In this document: piece by piece, positions 33,713-43,453 of the stretch | How the letters are laid out: each line of letters starts with the position of its first letter | Position numbering within the stretch: the first letter of the stretch is position 1 | Assembly: GCA_963812475.1 (NCBI GenBank) | Contig: CAWEVI010000032.1 | Location: 1-64,000 of the forward strand | DNA length: 64,000 nucleotides | Origin: JAMXLO01 sp963812475 | Lineage (GTDB): Bacteria > Pseudomonadota > Alphaproteobacteria > Acetobacterales > Acetobacteraceae | Reading direction: 5' to 3' | Made by a program: the position numbers and the translations under genes | The notes under the pieces: generated by a model | Told to the model about the DNA's origin: nothing | The model's input: the letters and a program-made list of their open reading frames with translations, nothing else | Databases searched by the model: none

Positions 33713-35814
33713 ATGCCTTCAGCGCGACTTGCCATCGATATCGGCGGGACCTTCACCGATCTGGCGGTCGAGCATGACGGCAGGCGGGCCACAATCAAAG
33801 TCCTCACCACGCAGGCGGCGCCCGAGCGGGGCGTGATCGGCGGTGCGCGCGCAATTCTCCAGGCGTCCGGCGTGACGGCGTCCGATATCGACATCGTCAT
33901 CCACGGCACCACGCTCGCTACAAACGCGGTGATCGAACGCAAAGGCGCGCGCACCGCGTTGCTGACCACGCAGGGGTTTCGCGACGTGATCGCGATGGGC
34001 AACGAGAGCCGCTACGACCAGTACGATCTGAATATCGGTACTGCCGGAGCCGCTGGTGCCGCGCCATCTGCGCCTTCCAGTTCCCGAAAGGCTGGACAAC
34101 GAAGGCAACGTGTTGCTGCCGTTGGATGTCGGAGCGGTCCGCGCGCTGGTGCCCGCGCTTCGGCGCGAGGGGGTGGAGAGCATCGCAGTGGGCCTGCTCC
34201 ACGCCTTCGTCAATCCTGCGCACGAGCGACGGCGTACGCGACGTTCTGGCTGAGGAACTGCCGGACATTCCGGTTTCGCTCTCCAGCGAGGTATCGCCGG
34301 AGATGCGCGAGTGGGAGCGGTTCTCCACCACCGTCGCCAACGCCTATGTACAACCGGCAATGGCGCGCTATCTTCGCGGGCTGGCCGATGGGCTGCGTGC
34401 GATCGGTATCTCGGGTCCGCTGTTCCTCATGCTGTCGGGCGGCGGACTGACCACCGTCGAGACCGCCTGCCGCTTCCCGATACGCCTGGTGGAAAGCGGC
34501 CCGGCCGGTGGCGCGATCTTCTCGGCGAGCATCGCGCGACAATGCGGCATCGCGAATGTGCTGTCGTTCGACATGGGGGGAACCACCGCGAAGATCTGCC
34601 TGATCGACGATGGCAAACCGCAGACGGCGCGCGCATTCGAAATTGCGCGGGTGGGACGGTTTCGCAGAGGCTCCGGTCTGCCGCTCAGGATTCCGGTGAT
34701 CGAGATGGTGGAGATCGGCGCCGGCGGCGGCTCGATCGCACATGTGGACACGATGGGCCGCATTGCGGTGGGCCCGGAAAGCGCGGGGGCCGATCCCGGG
34801 CCGGCCTGCTATGGACATGGCGGCACCGAACCCGCGGTGACCGATGCCAATCTTGGGCTCGGCCGCTACGATCCGACCCGCTTCGCCGGCGGCACGATAC
34901 AGCTGGATGTTGCGGCAGCCCATGATGCGCTGCTGACACGAATCGGCGGCAGGCTGGGCCTGACCGCGGAAATGGCTGCGCTCGGCGTGGTCGAAATGGT
35001 TGACGAGAACATGGCCAATGCCGCGCGTGTGCACGCGATCGAGTCCGGCAAAAGCTATGAGGGCCGCACGCTGATCGCCTTTGGAGGCGGCGGGCCGGTG
35101 CATGCATGCCGGGTTGCGGAGAAGGTTGGCATCAGGCGCGTGCTGGTGCCGACTAGCGCCGGAGTTGGCAGCGCAATCGGCTTTCTGCGTGCGCCGGTGG
35201 GCTACGAGGTTGTTCGCAGCCTGTATCAGCGCTTTTCCTCGTTCGATGTTGCCGCGGTGAACGCCCTTCTGGATACCATGGAAACCGAGGCGATGGCGGT
35301 GGTGACGCAGGGCAGCTTCGGCGCGCCAATCACGCAAATCCGCGTCGCCTATATGCGCTATGTCGGCCAGGGCCACGAAATTCCCGTGCCGCTGCCGGCC
35401 CGTCCACTGGGCGAGCGCGATGTGGCGGTGATCCGAGCCGCCTATGACACGGAATACACCAGGTTCTACGATCGTCCGGTGCCCGGCTCCGATGTCGAGA
35501 TCATGAGCTATGCGGTCGTCGTGGCGACGGTGCCGGAGGATGCGCCGGTTGTAACTGCTGCGGTGGATGATGTCGTGTTCGCCCCGGACGCCACAGCTGC
35601 GCGAACGCAACTGGTGCGCGACACGATCACGGGCAAGGTCTCGCCATGGTCCGTGCATGATCGGACCGCGCTTGCACCTGGCGTGCAAATCGTCGGCCCG
35701 GCGATCATCGCCGAAGACGAAACTTCCACACTCGTCGGCCCGGGCTGGAGCGCGACGGTGAATGGGCTGGGCTACCTCGAACTGACGCGGGAGCTACAGG
35801 GGAATGCCAACTAA
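33713..35814 (+). pseudogene. hyuA: Hydantoinase/oxoprolinase subunit A, two frame breaks
   Basis: ATP-dependent N-methylhydantoinase/5-oxoprolinase/acetone-carboxylase-type A subunit of about 700 codons. The start segment RLAIDIGGTFTDLAV and VIHGTTLATNAVIERKGA is in one frame; near 34035-34040 the protein continues in the next frame (LPEPLVPRHLRLPVPERL to HAFVNPAHER), and near 34225-34235 it moves on again (VLAEELPDIPVSLSSEVSPE) and stays intact to TAA 35812-35814. Both shifts are equivalent to one extra base. Later blocks FDMGGTTAKICLIDDG, GAGGGSIAHVD and IAFGGGGPVHACRVAEKVG are normal. It overlaps hyuB by one base (TAATG). Real inactivation or two sequence errors are both possible. Confidence 0.85.
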
Positions 35815-37541
35815 TGTCGCATGAAACCAACGCGCTGGCACAGATCCATCGCCAGATCATGTGGAACCGCCTGATCGCCGTTGTCGAGGAACAGGCGCAG
35901 ACCATGATCCGCACCGCCTTCTCGACCACGGTGCGCGAGGCCGGCGATCTTTCCGCCGGCATCTTCGATGTCGCCGGGCGCATGATGGCACAGGCCGTCA
36001 CCGGCACACCCGGCCACGTCAACTCCATGGCCGAAAGCGTCGGCCATTTCCTGCGGAAATTCCCCATCGACACGATGCGACCAGGCGATCACTACATCAC
36101 CAACGACCCCTGGCTCGGCACCGGCCACCTGCACGACCTGACCGTCGTCACGCCCGCCTTCCACAACACGCACATCGTCGGCCTGTTCGCCAACACCGCA
36201 CACGTAATCGACATCGGAGGCCTCGGCATGGGACCCGAAGGCCGCTCCGTGTTCGAAGAAGGCATGTATATCCCGATCGTCAAATGCTTCGACCAGGGAC
36301 GGCCAAACGAAACTTTCTTCGACTTCATTCGCGCCGGTTCGCGCCTGCCCGTCGAACTCGAGGGCGACATCTACTCGCTTTGCGCCTGCAACGATGCGGG
36401 CACGCACCGCCTTGTAGAGATGATGGACGAGTTCGAGATGGACAGTCTCGATCCGCTCGCCAACTTCGTCTTTGAAAGTTCCCACCGTGCCACGCTGGCC
36501 GAGATCGCGCGCATTCCCAAAGGCACCTATCGCGCCGAGATCAGCTCCGACGGCTACGAGGAGCCGGTCACGCTGAGGGCCGAGATGACCATCCTCGATG
36601 ACGGCATTGAGGTGGACTATGCCGGCACTTCGGGGCTGTCATCACGCGGCATCAATGTTCCGCCAGCCTACTGCCGCGCGTATTCCTGCTTTGGCATCAA
36701 ATGCGTCGTCGCGCCCGAGATCCCCAACAACTGGGCCAGCCTCGCGCCGTTCCGCATGAAGATCCCCGAAGGCTGCATCCTCAACGCGCCCCATCCCTAT
36801 CCTGTGTCGGTGCGCCACGTGATCGGTCACCTGCTGCCCGACCTGATGATGGGGTGCCTGCACCAGGCGGTACCTGAACGTGTCACCGCGGAGGGCGCAT
36901 CCGCCTTATGGAATCCGCCGTTGCGCGGCGGCTCATCGGTGTCCGGACAGGCGCGCGGCAATCGCCCGGTGTTGCCGGATTTCGAGATCATCACCTTCAA
37001 CTCCGGCGGCACCGGCGCGCGCCCCACCAGCGATGGGCTGAACGCCACAGCCTTTCCGTCCGGCGTGCGCACCATGCCGGTGGAGGCGACCGAGAATGTC
37101 GCGCCGATCGTCTTCTGGACGAAAGAACTGCGCGCGGACTTAGGCGGCGCCGGACGCACCCGCGGCGGTGTCGGCCAGATCATGGAGATCGGCGCCAAGG
37201 GTGATCTGGAATTCGCGGTCAATGCCATCTTCGACCGCGTCGCCAATGCGCCGAAGGGGCGCGAGGGCGGGCTGAACGGGGCGTCCGGCGTGGTCGCGCT
37301 GAAGGGCGGCCAGACGCTTCGCACCAAGGGGTTCCAGGTGATCCCTGATGGCGATCGGTTGGTTCTGAAACTACCCGGCGGCGCAGGCATGGGCGATCCG
37401 ACACTGCGTGATCCCGTGCTGGTCGCACGCGATGTGCGCGACGGGCTGGTTTCCGCGGAAAACGCACGCACGCTCTACAAGGTCGCGATCAATGGCGAAG
37501 GGACCGTGGACGCGCAGTCCACGCAGTCGCTCCGCAGCTGA
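35814..37541 (+). CDS. hyuB: Hydantoinase/oxoprolinase subunit B (575 aa)
   Basis: B subunit of the HyuA/HyuB ATP-dependent amidohydrolase family that opens hydantoin or 5-oxoproline-like rings. Conserved blocks are MIRTAFSTTVREAGDLSAGIFD, GDHYITNDPWLGTGHLHDLT, FFDFIRAGSRLP, RMKIPEGCILNAP and GGAGRTRGGVGQ. Length matches the family. The start overlaps the hyuA stop codon. It depends on the A subunit, which carries two frame breaks here, so its activity is in doubt unless those are artefacts. An MFS carrier 140 bases downstream may supply substrate. Confidence 0.92.
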   Translation: MSHETNALAQIHRQIMWNRLIAVVEEQAQTMIRTAFSTTVREAGDLSAGIFDVAGRMMAQAVTGTPGHVNSMAESVGHFLRKFPIDTMRPGDHYITNDPWLGTGHLHDLTVVTPAFHNTHIVGLFANTAHVIDIGGLGMGPEGRSVFEEGMYIPIVKCFDQGRPNETFFDFIRAGSRLPVELEGDIYSLCACNDAGTHRLVEMMDEFEMDSLDPLANFVFESSHRATLAEIARIPKGTYRAEISSDGYEEPVTLRAEMTILDDGIEVDYAGTSGLSSRGINVPPAYCRAYSCFGIKCVVAPEIPNNWASLAPFRMKIPEGCILNAPHPYPVSVRHVIGHLLPDLMMGCLHQAVPERVTAEGASALWNPPLRGGSSVSGQARGNRPVLPDFEIITFNSGGTGARPTSDGLNATAFPSGVRTMPVEATENVAPIVFWTKELRADLGGAGRTRGGVGQIMEIGAKGDLEFAVNAIFDRVANAPKGREGGLNGASGVVALKGGQTLRTKGFQVIPDGDRLVLKLPGGAGMGDPTLRDPVLVARDVRDGLVSAENARTLYKVAINGEGTVDAQSTQSLRS

Positions 37542-37681
37542 CGCGGTTTCCGGCACACCGGAGATCGCACGACGCGATTGCGTAATGGAGCAAACCCGCT
37601 CTAAGGTCGGCAGACGAGGACCCAGAAAAGAGCCCATGCGCGCCGGCCACCGGCCGCCATCGGCCGCACAGGGAGAGGCAG

Positions 37682-38995
37682 ATGGACGAAGCCATCGAAA
37701 AATCGGCAATGCGCAAAATTTACGTTCGCCTGCTGCCGTTCGCGATCTTCAGTTACTTCCTGGCCTACATAGATCGGATCAACGTGAGCTTCGCTGGACT
37801 GACGATGCAAGGCGACCTTCAGATGTCCGCCGCCGCGTTCGGTTTTGCCGCGGGTACATTTTACTGGGGCTATTTCATATTTGAGGTGCCCAGCAACGTC
37901 ATCATGGAAAAGGTCGGCGCGCGGATATGGATCGCCCGGATCATGATCACGTGGGGGATCTTTGCCGGCCTGACCGCCCTGGTGGTTGGAACGAACACCT
38001 TTGCGCTCGTTCGCTTTTTCCTGGGCGTGGCGGAGGCCGGTTTCTTCCCAGGCATTGTGCTTTACTTCACCTACTGGTTCCCGGCTCACCATCATGCGCG
38101 GATCGTCTCGGGCTTCCTGATCGGGCTGCCGATCGCGGTGGCCGGTGGCGCACCGATTTCCACAGGATTGCTGGGCCTGGACGGCCTGTTCGGCCTGCGC
38201 GGCTGGCAGATTATGTACCTCGCCGAGGCAATACCGACCGTGCTGATCGGCATCGTCACCTTTTTCGTGCTGACCGATCGGCCGGAGCAGGCGAAATTCC
38301 TGACGACGGAGGAAAAGACGTGGTTGGCCGCAAAGCTGTCAGCCGAACGCCACGCCAAGGAAAAAGTGCGAGTCTTCAGCATATGGCAGGGAATGTTCGA
38401 CACGAAGGTTCTGCTGCTGGCGCTGAACTACTTTGGCATCGTTACTGCCAGCCTCGGGATGCTGATCTTCATTCCGCAGATCATCAAGTCGCTCGGCCAG
38501 TTCAGCAACATGACGGTCGGGTGGCTCACCATGATCCCCTATATTTGCGGCGGCATCTCCCTGGTGGTCTGGGGCCGTATCTCCGACCGGATGCACGAGC
38601 GCCGATGGAACCTGCTCGGGGCCTGCATTGTCTCGACTGTCGGACTGGTCATCGCCGGCATGACGATGGGAACCTGGTGGGCGCTGGTGGGAATGTCGAT
38701 CGCCGCCGCGGGCTTCTATGGCTCGAAGGGGCCGTTCTGGGCCATGCCGTCGATGTTCCTGACCGGTACTGCCGCGGCCGCTTCCATCGCGTGGATCAAT
38801 TCAATCGGCAACCTCGGGGGATTTTTCGGGCCGTGGTATGTCGGCGCGATGAAGGATGCGACGGGCGGTTATGCCGGCGGCCTGTATGGATTGGCTTTGC
38901 TGGGCCTGATCGCGTCGTTCGTCTGCGCGTTCTTCCTGCATATCCCGAACCGCACGGCCGACCTGCCGGCCGTGATGGCTTCCGAGGCCGACTGA
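37682..38995 (+). CDS. MFS transporter, anion:cation symporter type (437 aa)
   Basis: Twelve-helix inner-membrane carrier of the ACS family (phthalate, tartrate, glucarate and related organic anions). Diagnostic motif: FSYFLAYIDRINVSFAGLTM in helix 1, then GYFIFEVPSNVIMEKVGAR, WGIFAGLTALV and FFLGVAEAGFFPGIVLY. A hydrophilic central loop lies near residues 195-235. A GGGAGAGGCAG site precedes the ATG. Position after hyuAB suggests uptake of the carboxylate or cyclic amide handled by them, which is inference. Confidence 0.9.
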   Translation: MDEAIEKSAMRKIYVRLLPFAIFSYFLAYIDRINVSFAGLTMQGDLQMSAAAFGFAAGTFYWGYFIFEVPSNVIMEKVGARIWIARIMITWGIFAGLTALVVGTNTFALVRFFLGVAEAGFFPGIVLYFTYWFPAHHHARIVSGFLIGLPIAVAGGAPISTGLLGLDGLFGLRGWQIMYLAEAIPTVLIGIVTFFVLTDRPEQAKFLTTEEKTWLAAKLSAERHAKEKVRVFSIWQGMFDTKVLLLALNYFGIVTASLGMLIFIPQIIKSLGQFSNMTVGWLTMIPYICGGISLVVWGRISDRMHERRWNLLGACIVSTVGLVIAGMTMGTWWALVGMSIAAAGFYGSKGPFWAMPSMFLTGTAAAASIAWINSIGNLGGFFGPWYVGAMKDATGGYAGGLYGLALLGLIASFVCAFFLHIPNRTADLPAVMASEAD

Positions 38996-39017
38996 CGCGC
39001 GGTCGGGCCGGCCCCGC

Positions 39018-39845
39018 CTAGGGCTGGCGAGCCCCTCCCGCCTCCGAGAACACGAGTGGCACCGCCGCCTGTGGCGACTGGAGCCAGAACGTGAAGCTTT
39101 CTTCGATATACAGCCGCACGCGCTCGGCATCATGGTCAAGATAGCCGATGGAGAAATCCTGCCCGACCGTCAGTTCGAAATCCTCGCCGCGCGTCGACAA
39201 CACCACCGCGCCTTCAAGCCCGGGCGCCCATACCAAAGGCCCATCGATCAGCCGCCGGACATGTTCGAGAACGGGGTAGCCGCCAACCGTCGCTTCCGTG
39301 AGCCCGGTGTAACAGCGCTCGCTGAGTGCTACCGCGAACGGCCCGCCGACCCCGGCGTCGCGCAGCCGGTTCAACGCGGTCGCCACGAAATCCGGGTAAC
39401 TGGCATAATCCTCATCGAGCTGAACGGCAACGTCGTCGCGACGTTCGCAAATCCCGCTGATGCCGGCAGCCGGATAGCCATGGAATATCGCGCGATCCTC
39501 GGCTATGGCGATCCTGCGCGCCGCCTCGATGACCGGATCGGTGTCCGGATCCTTGGCGCCGCGATCGATCGCGTCGAGTTCACTGCGGCGCATCTCGAAT
39601 GGCACGCGCAATTCGACCAATGGCAGCACCTGACGCAGTCGCGCCTCCACCCTGCCTGATGACGGCGGCTCGACGGGGTTGCTGCGACCGGTGCCGACAG
39701 CAGATGCCTGCCAGCCCTGTGGGCCGTCGAAATCGACGAGCTTCCGCGCAGCCAATGTTGTCTTGAGCGTCCGGCGCGCCTCCTGCTCGATCTCCTGCCA
39801 CGCCGCGTCGGAGATGGGGGCCAGCTCCCTGTACAGATGGTTCAT
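39018..39845 (-). CDS. Family 1 encapsulin nanocompartment shell protein (275 aa)
   Basis: HK97-fold shell protein that self-assembles into a closed icosahedral compartment and packages cargo by a short peptide. The N-terminus MNHLYRELAPISDAAWQEIE is diagnostic, followed by LAARKLVDFDGPQGW, ELDAIDRGAKDPD, IFHGYPAAGISGI and the C-terminal VGQDFSIGYLDHDAERVRLY and IEESFTFWL. Length is typical (about 265-290). The gene starts 3 bases after the EncFtn cargo gene, so both are one operon. It should enclose the ferritin-like protein and store iron, as known for Rhodospirillum rubrum. Confidence 0.95.
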   Translation of the reverse strand: MNHLYRELAPISDAAWQEIEQEARRTLKTTLAARKLVDFDGPQGWQASAVGTGRSNPVEPPSSGRVEARLRQVLPLVELRVPFEMRRSELDAIDRGAKDPDTDPVIEAARRIAIAEDRAIFHGYPAAGISGICERRDDVAVQLDEDYASYPDFVATALNRLRDAGVGGPFAVALSERCYTGLTEATVGGYPVLEHVRRLIDGPLVWAPGLEGAVVLSTRGEDFELTVGQDFSIGYLDHDAERVRLYIEESFTFWLQSPQAAVPLVFSEAGGARQP

Positions 39846-39848
39846 TGC

Positions 39849-40199
39849 TCAGCCCTTCAGACTGCCGATCGAGAGGCCGCCGGCGGCACCAGCCGTTCCT
39901 TGCGCCGCGGTTTTCACCTCCCGGATCGGCCCCTGGCTGAACAGATACGTCTTGAGATGCGCGCTGAATTCGTCGTCATGCCGACGCAGCCATTCCAGCA
40001 GCATCGACGCATGCTCCTTTTCCTCATTGCGATTGTGCAGCAGCACCGCCTGAAGTTCAGCGTTGCTGCTTCCCTTGATGCGCTGGTCGTACCAGTCGAT
40101 TGCCTCCAGTTCCTCCATGATCGTCGAGATCGCCCGATGCCGGTCGAGAATGTCCGGTCCCAGCTTTTCCCGTTCCTCGTGCAAAACCTCGCCCGCCAT
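39849..40199 (-). CDS. Encapsulated ferritin-like cargo protein, EncFtn (116 aa)
   Basis: Two-helix encapsulated ferritin that oxidises Fe(II) as a ring-shaped decamer inside the encapsulin shell. Metal ligands map by spacing to Glu30, Glu60 and His63 (MEELEAIDWYDQR and HNRNEEKEHASM), with Tyr37 and Trp36 conserved. The C-terminal GGLSIGSLKG is a clear encapsulin-targeting peptide, tethered by a Gly/Ala linker (TAAQGTAGAAGG). ATG 40199 begins the family-like MAGEVLHEERE; the longer open frame upstream to 40436 is not conserved and crosses the divergent promoter. It is followed 3 bases later by encapsulin. Confidence 0.95.
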   Translation of the reverse strand: MAGEVLHEEREKLGPDILDRHRAISTIMEELEAIDWYDQRIKGSSNAELQAVLLHNRNEEKEHASMLLEWLRRHDDEFSAHLKTYLFSQGPIREVKTAAQGTAGAAGGLSIGSLKG

Positions 40200-40285
40200 T
40201 GTCGCACCCCATCCATGTCGCGCTGATGACTGATGTTGCTGTGTAGGGCGCGCCTTCACAACCCCAACATGCGAACGTGACTGCC

Positions 40286-40322
40286 GGCGGCATAGCACAA
40301 ACGCTTCAGCGGCATAGCCCAA
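40286..40322. promoter_or_regulatory. Direct repeats spaced 22 bp between encFtn and lysE
   Basis: Two 15-base copies, GGCGGCATAGCACAA at 40286-40300 and AGCGGCATAGCCCAA at 40308-40322, agree at 13 of 15 positions with a 22-base period, two DNA turns. They lie in the only intergenic space between the divergent EncFtn and LysE genes; the second copy runs into the LysE ribosome binding site. Such spacing suits a dimeric regulator. No known operator is recognised. Confidence 0.45.
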
Positions 40323-40332
40323 GGGATTGCCC

Positions 40333-40959
40333 ATGCACGACAGGCCTGCTGTCCTATCACCGATGGACAGCATGCTGATCTCGCTGCTCGGCTTCTCGGT
40401 GGCGATGTACATCACGCCGGGCCCGAACAACGTCATGGTTGCCGCATCGGCGGCAAATCATGGCATCCGCGCGACCGTGCCGCACATGCTCGGAATAGTG
40501 GTCGGATTCGCCCTGATGCTGACGCTGGTCTGCGCCGGCCTCGGCTCGGCGCTGGTCCGCTGGCCGCTGTTGCTACCGCTGTTCCGTTGGGCGGGCGCCG
40601 TGTGGCTCGTCTGGATCGCCTGCCAGATCGCAAGGGCACCCGCACCGGGAGAAGGCGGCCGAACGCGCGTGCTCGGATTTGCCGGCGCCGTGGCGTTTCA
40701 ATGGATCAATCCAAAGGCATGGTTGATCGCGGTCGGCGCTGCCGGCGAATACCTGTCGCCACATCAACCTCTCGTCGCGCAACTGAGCCGCATCTTCATC
40801 GTCTTCCTCGTCGTCGGCTTGCCGTGCGTGCTGGTCTGGGCGCTGCTCGGCAGCGGCGCCGGCCGCCTGTTGCGATCGCCCGTTCAGCTACGGGCGTTCA
40901 ACGTCGTTATGGCCGTAGTGCTTGTCCTGTCGGTGCTCCCGGTGTTGATTGAAGACTGA
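40333..40959 (+). CDS. LysE-family amino-acid exporter (208 aa)
   Basis: Inner-membrane exporter of the LysE/RhtB superfamily with about six hydrophobic helices. The N-terminal signature is AMYITPGPNNVMVAASAANHG, and the central FQWINPKAWLIAVGAAG block is typical for the family. ATG 40333 has AAGGGA six bases upstream; a further ATG at 40363 is possible. Homologues export lysine, threonine, homoserine or toxic amino acid analogues. It precedes the enolase-family gene by 18 bases, so the two may be co-transcribed. Confidence 0.9.
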   Translation: MHDRPAVLSPMDSMLISLLGFSVAMYITPGPNNVMVAASAANHGIRATVPHMLGIVVGFALMLTLVCAGLGSALVRWPLLLPLFRWAGAVWLVWIACQIARAPAPGEGGRTRVLGFAGAVAFQWINPKAWLIAVGAAGEYLSPHQPLVAQLSRIFIVFLVVGLPCVLVWALLGSGAGRLLRSPVQLRAFNVVMAVVLVLSVLPVLIED

Positions 40960-40977
40960 CGGCCGGGAGGATACGGC

Positions 40978-42084
40978 ATGAAGATCACACGCATCGACGC
41001 TTTCCAGGTCAGCTGGTCGCCGAACGACAAGCCCGCGCAACGCAGCGCCTTCGTGCGCATCTTCACCGACGATGGCATCAACGGCATCGGCGAGGCCTCG
41101 CCGATGCAGGGCGGCCTCGCCTCGCTTGGCATCATCAGGCACGATCTCGCGCCCGCGCTTATCGGCAAAGACCCGCTGGACCACGCGGTATTGCTCGATA
41201 CGCTGCTGCATACGAACGTCAAGCTCGGCCCCGAGGGTGCGCTCAGCGGCGCGCTGGCGGCGCTCGACATCGCGATGTGGGACATCAAGGGCAAGCTGAC
41301 CGGTCTGCCGATCTACAAGTTGCTCGGCGGCGCCTGGCGCACCGCGCTGCCGTTCTACGCCTCGATCGGCGGCAACGGCGATCGAAGCCTGGACGACGTA
41401 CTGCGCGTGGTCGAGACGCGGTTGCAGGACAGGCCGGCTGCGATCAAGATCCGCTTTGACAATCCGCGCACCGAACTGGACCGCGATATTCCAGGTGACA
41501 TCGCGAAGGCGCGTGCGGTGCGCAAGCTGGTGGGCGATGGGTTCTCGCTGGCTTTCGATGCCAACAACGGGTTCACCACGGGCGGCGCCATCCGCGTTGG
41601 TCGGGTGCTGGAGGAACTCGGCTTCTGGTGGTTCGAAGAGCCTGTGCAGCACTATCATGTGAGAGCGATGGGCGAGGTCGCGCGCGCACTCGACATCACG
41701 GTATCTGCCGGCGAGCAGACCTACACGCTCGCGGCGTTGGCCGACCTGATCGACGCCGGCGTGCGCATGGTGCAGCCCGACATCGTGAAGATGGGTGGCA
41801 TCACCGGCCTGATGCGCTGTGCCGCACTGGCGCATGCACATGGGGTGGAACTTGTGTCGCATCAGACACAGCCGATGATCGGTCATACGGCCAACATGCA
41901 CGTTGCGGCGGCGCAGTTGCAGGCGACCAAGCCGGTGGAATGGAACGATCCATCGACCAGGACCCACGCGGTGTTCGAGAACCCGCCGAGGCCGGTGGAT
42001 GGACTGTTCCATCTGCCCGATGGGCCGGGACTTGGACTGCGCGTCCATGAGGCGGAACTGGCGAGGCGCTCGATTGCGATCTGA
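40978..42084 (+). CDS. Mandelate racemase/muconate lactonizing enzyme family protein (368 aa)
   Basis: Enolase-superfamily enzyme. The capping domain contains GIGEASPMQGGLASLG. In the barrel the KxR pair is in AAIKIRFD, the three metal ligands are Asp in LAFDANNGF, Glu in WWFEEPVQ and Glu in SAGEQTYT, followed by QPDIVKMGGITGLMR, then the His of VELVSHQTQP. These features suit an acid-sugar dehydratase or racemase such as galactonate, rhamnonate or mandelate-type activities; identity within the group is not resolved. It follows LysE by 18 bases with GGGAGG before the ATG. Confidence 0.9.
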   Translation: MKITRIDAFQVSWSPNDKPAQRSAFVRIFTDDGINGIGEASPMQGGLASLGIIRHDLAPALIGKDPLDHAVLLDTLLHTNVKLGPEGALSGALAALDIAMWDIKGKLTGLPIYKLLGGAWRTALPFYASIGGNGDRSLDDVLRVVETRLQDRPAAIKIRFDNPRTELDRDIPGDIAKARAVRKLVGDGFSLAFDANNGFTTGGAIRVGRVLEELGFWWFEEPVQHYHVRAMGEVARALDITVSAGEQTYTLAALADLIDAGVRMVQPDIVKMGGITGLMRCAALAHAHGVELVSHQTQPMIGHTANMHVAAAQLQATKPVEWNDPSTRTHAVFENPPRPVDGLFHLPDGPGLGLRVHEAELARRSIAI

Positions 42085-42257
42085 AGCGCTCACCATGGAG
42101 GCACGACGGACCGACAGAAACCATTCGTGACCTTCATGGCCTGGCCATTCGAATTCGTGCGGGCAGGCCACCGATCTTGCTTTCGGGACAGTCAGCCCGA
42201 CTGCCGCCGACATGCCTCCGGGTGGACGGCCGCACCGACCTGTATAAACTCCCCCGG

Positions 42258-43436
42258 ATGGATGGACCGAACACCGTCACGCCACGCCTCAGCACGACGG
42301 AACTGCTGTCCCGGCTGGTGTCGTACGATACGACCAGTCGCAATTCCAACTTGCAGCTGATCGGTTTCGTGCGCGGCTATCTGGACGCGCATGGCATTCC
42401 GTACCGGGTCTCCACCGACGCGACGGGCCAGAAGGCCAACATCCACGCCATCATTGGGCCGCAACAGCCGGGCGGCGTTGCGCTGTCCGGACACGTCGAT
42501 ACCGTGCCGGTGGAGGGTCAGGCGTGGAGCGCCGATCCATTCAAGCTGCGCCGCGCCGCGGGCCGGCTTTATGCGCGCGGCGCCACGGACATGAAGGGCT
42601 TCGTCTCCGCCTGCCTCGCCGCTGTTCCCGACTTCAAGGCACGCAACCTTGCGCGCCCGCTGCATCTGTTCATCAGCTACGATGAAGAAGTGGGCTGCCA
42701 GGGCGCGCAGCGGCTCATCGAAGATTTGAATGAGTCCGGCCTGAGGCCGGCGCTGTGCGTCGTGGGCGAGCCATCGGGCATGCAGCCGATCCTGGCACAC
42801 AAGGGAAAGTTGAACCTCCTCGTGCGGGTGCGTGGCAGGCCCGGCCATTCGAGCTTGCCGGCAACGGGTGTGAACGCAATCCATGCCGCCGCCGAGGCGA
42901 TCGCCCATGTCGCCGCCGAAGCACGCCGGTTGGCGCGGGAAGGTCCATTCGAGGACGGCTTCGACCCGCCGCATACCACGATCCATGTCGGCACGATCCA
43001 AGGCGGCACGATCCTCAACATCATCCCTGAGCGCTGCGAATTCACCATGGAATGGCGGACCATCCCAGGCGATGACGCGGTGGGCCACGTCGAGCGCCTG
43101 CGCGCATTCGTCGCAGCGACGATCGAACCGGCGATGCACGCCGTGCATCGGAACACCGGCTTTGACTTCGAGGTGCTCACCACCATGCCTGGCATGTCGC
43201 TCGACCCCAATCACCCGCTGACCGCGCTCGTCAAGCAGCTCACGGGTTCGAACAGCACCGGCAAAGTAAGCTACGGCACCGAGGGCGGCTACTACCAGAA
43301 CGCCAGCATCCCGACGATCATCTGCGGCCCCGGCCATATTGCCCAGGCCCATCAGCCGGACGAATGGGTCGCGCAGGAGCAACTCGACGCGTGCAACGTC
43401 TTCATCCGCCGTCTGGCGGATCGGCTGCTGGCCTGA
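42258..43436 (+). CDS. argE: Acetylornithine deacetylase-like M20 peptidase (392 aa)
   Basis: Zinc-dependent M20 amidohydrolase of the ArgE/DapE group. Metal-binding motifs are SGHVDTVPVEG (His, Asp), LYARGATDMKGF (Asp) and SYDEEVGCQGAQ (catalytic Glu pair), CVVGEPSGM, and the C-terminal GPGHIAQAHQPDEWV (His). The dimerisation lid lies around GRPGHSSLPATGVNAI. ATG 42258 is preferred over the longer in-frame start at 42177, which is not conserved. Together with the AstE-like gene 17 bases downstream it suggests turnover of N-acylated amino acids; strict ArgE specificity is not certain. Confidence 0.88.
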   Translation: MDGPNTVTPRLSTTELLSRLVSYDTTSRNSNLQLIGFVRGYLDAHGIPYRVSTDATGQKANIHAIIGPQQPGGVALSGHVDTVPVEGQAWSADPFKLRRAAGRLYARGATDMKGFVSACLAAVPDFKARNLARPLHLFISYDEEVGCQGAQRLIEDLNESGLRPALCVVGEPSGMQPILAHKGKLNLLVRVRGRPGHSSLPATGVNAIHAAAEAIAHVAAEARRLAREGPFEDGFDPPHTTIHVGTIQGGTILNIIPERCEFTMEWRTIPGDDAVGHVERLRAFVAATIEPAMHAVHRNTGFDFEVLTTMPGMSLDPNHPLTALVKQLTGSNSTGKVSYGTEGGYYQNASIPTIICGPGHIAQAHQPDEWVAQEQLDACNVFIRRLADRLLA

Positions 43437-43453
43437 CCGGGACAGGCGAGCGC

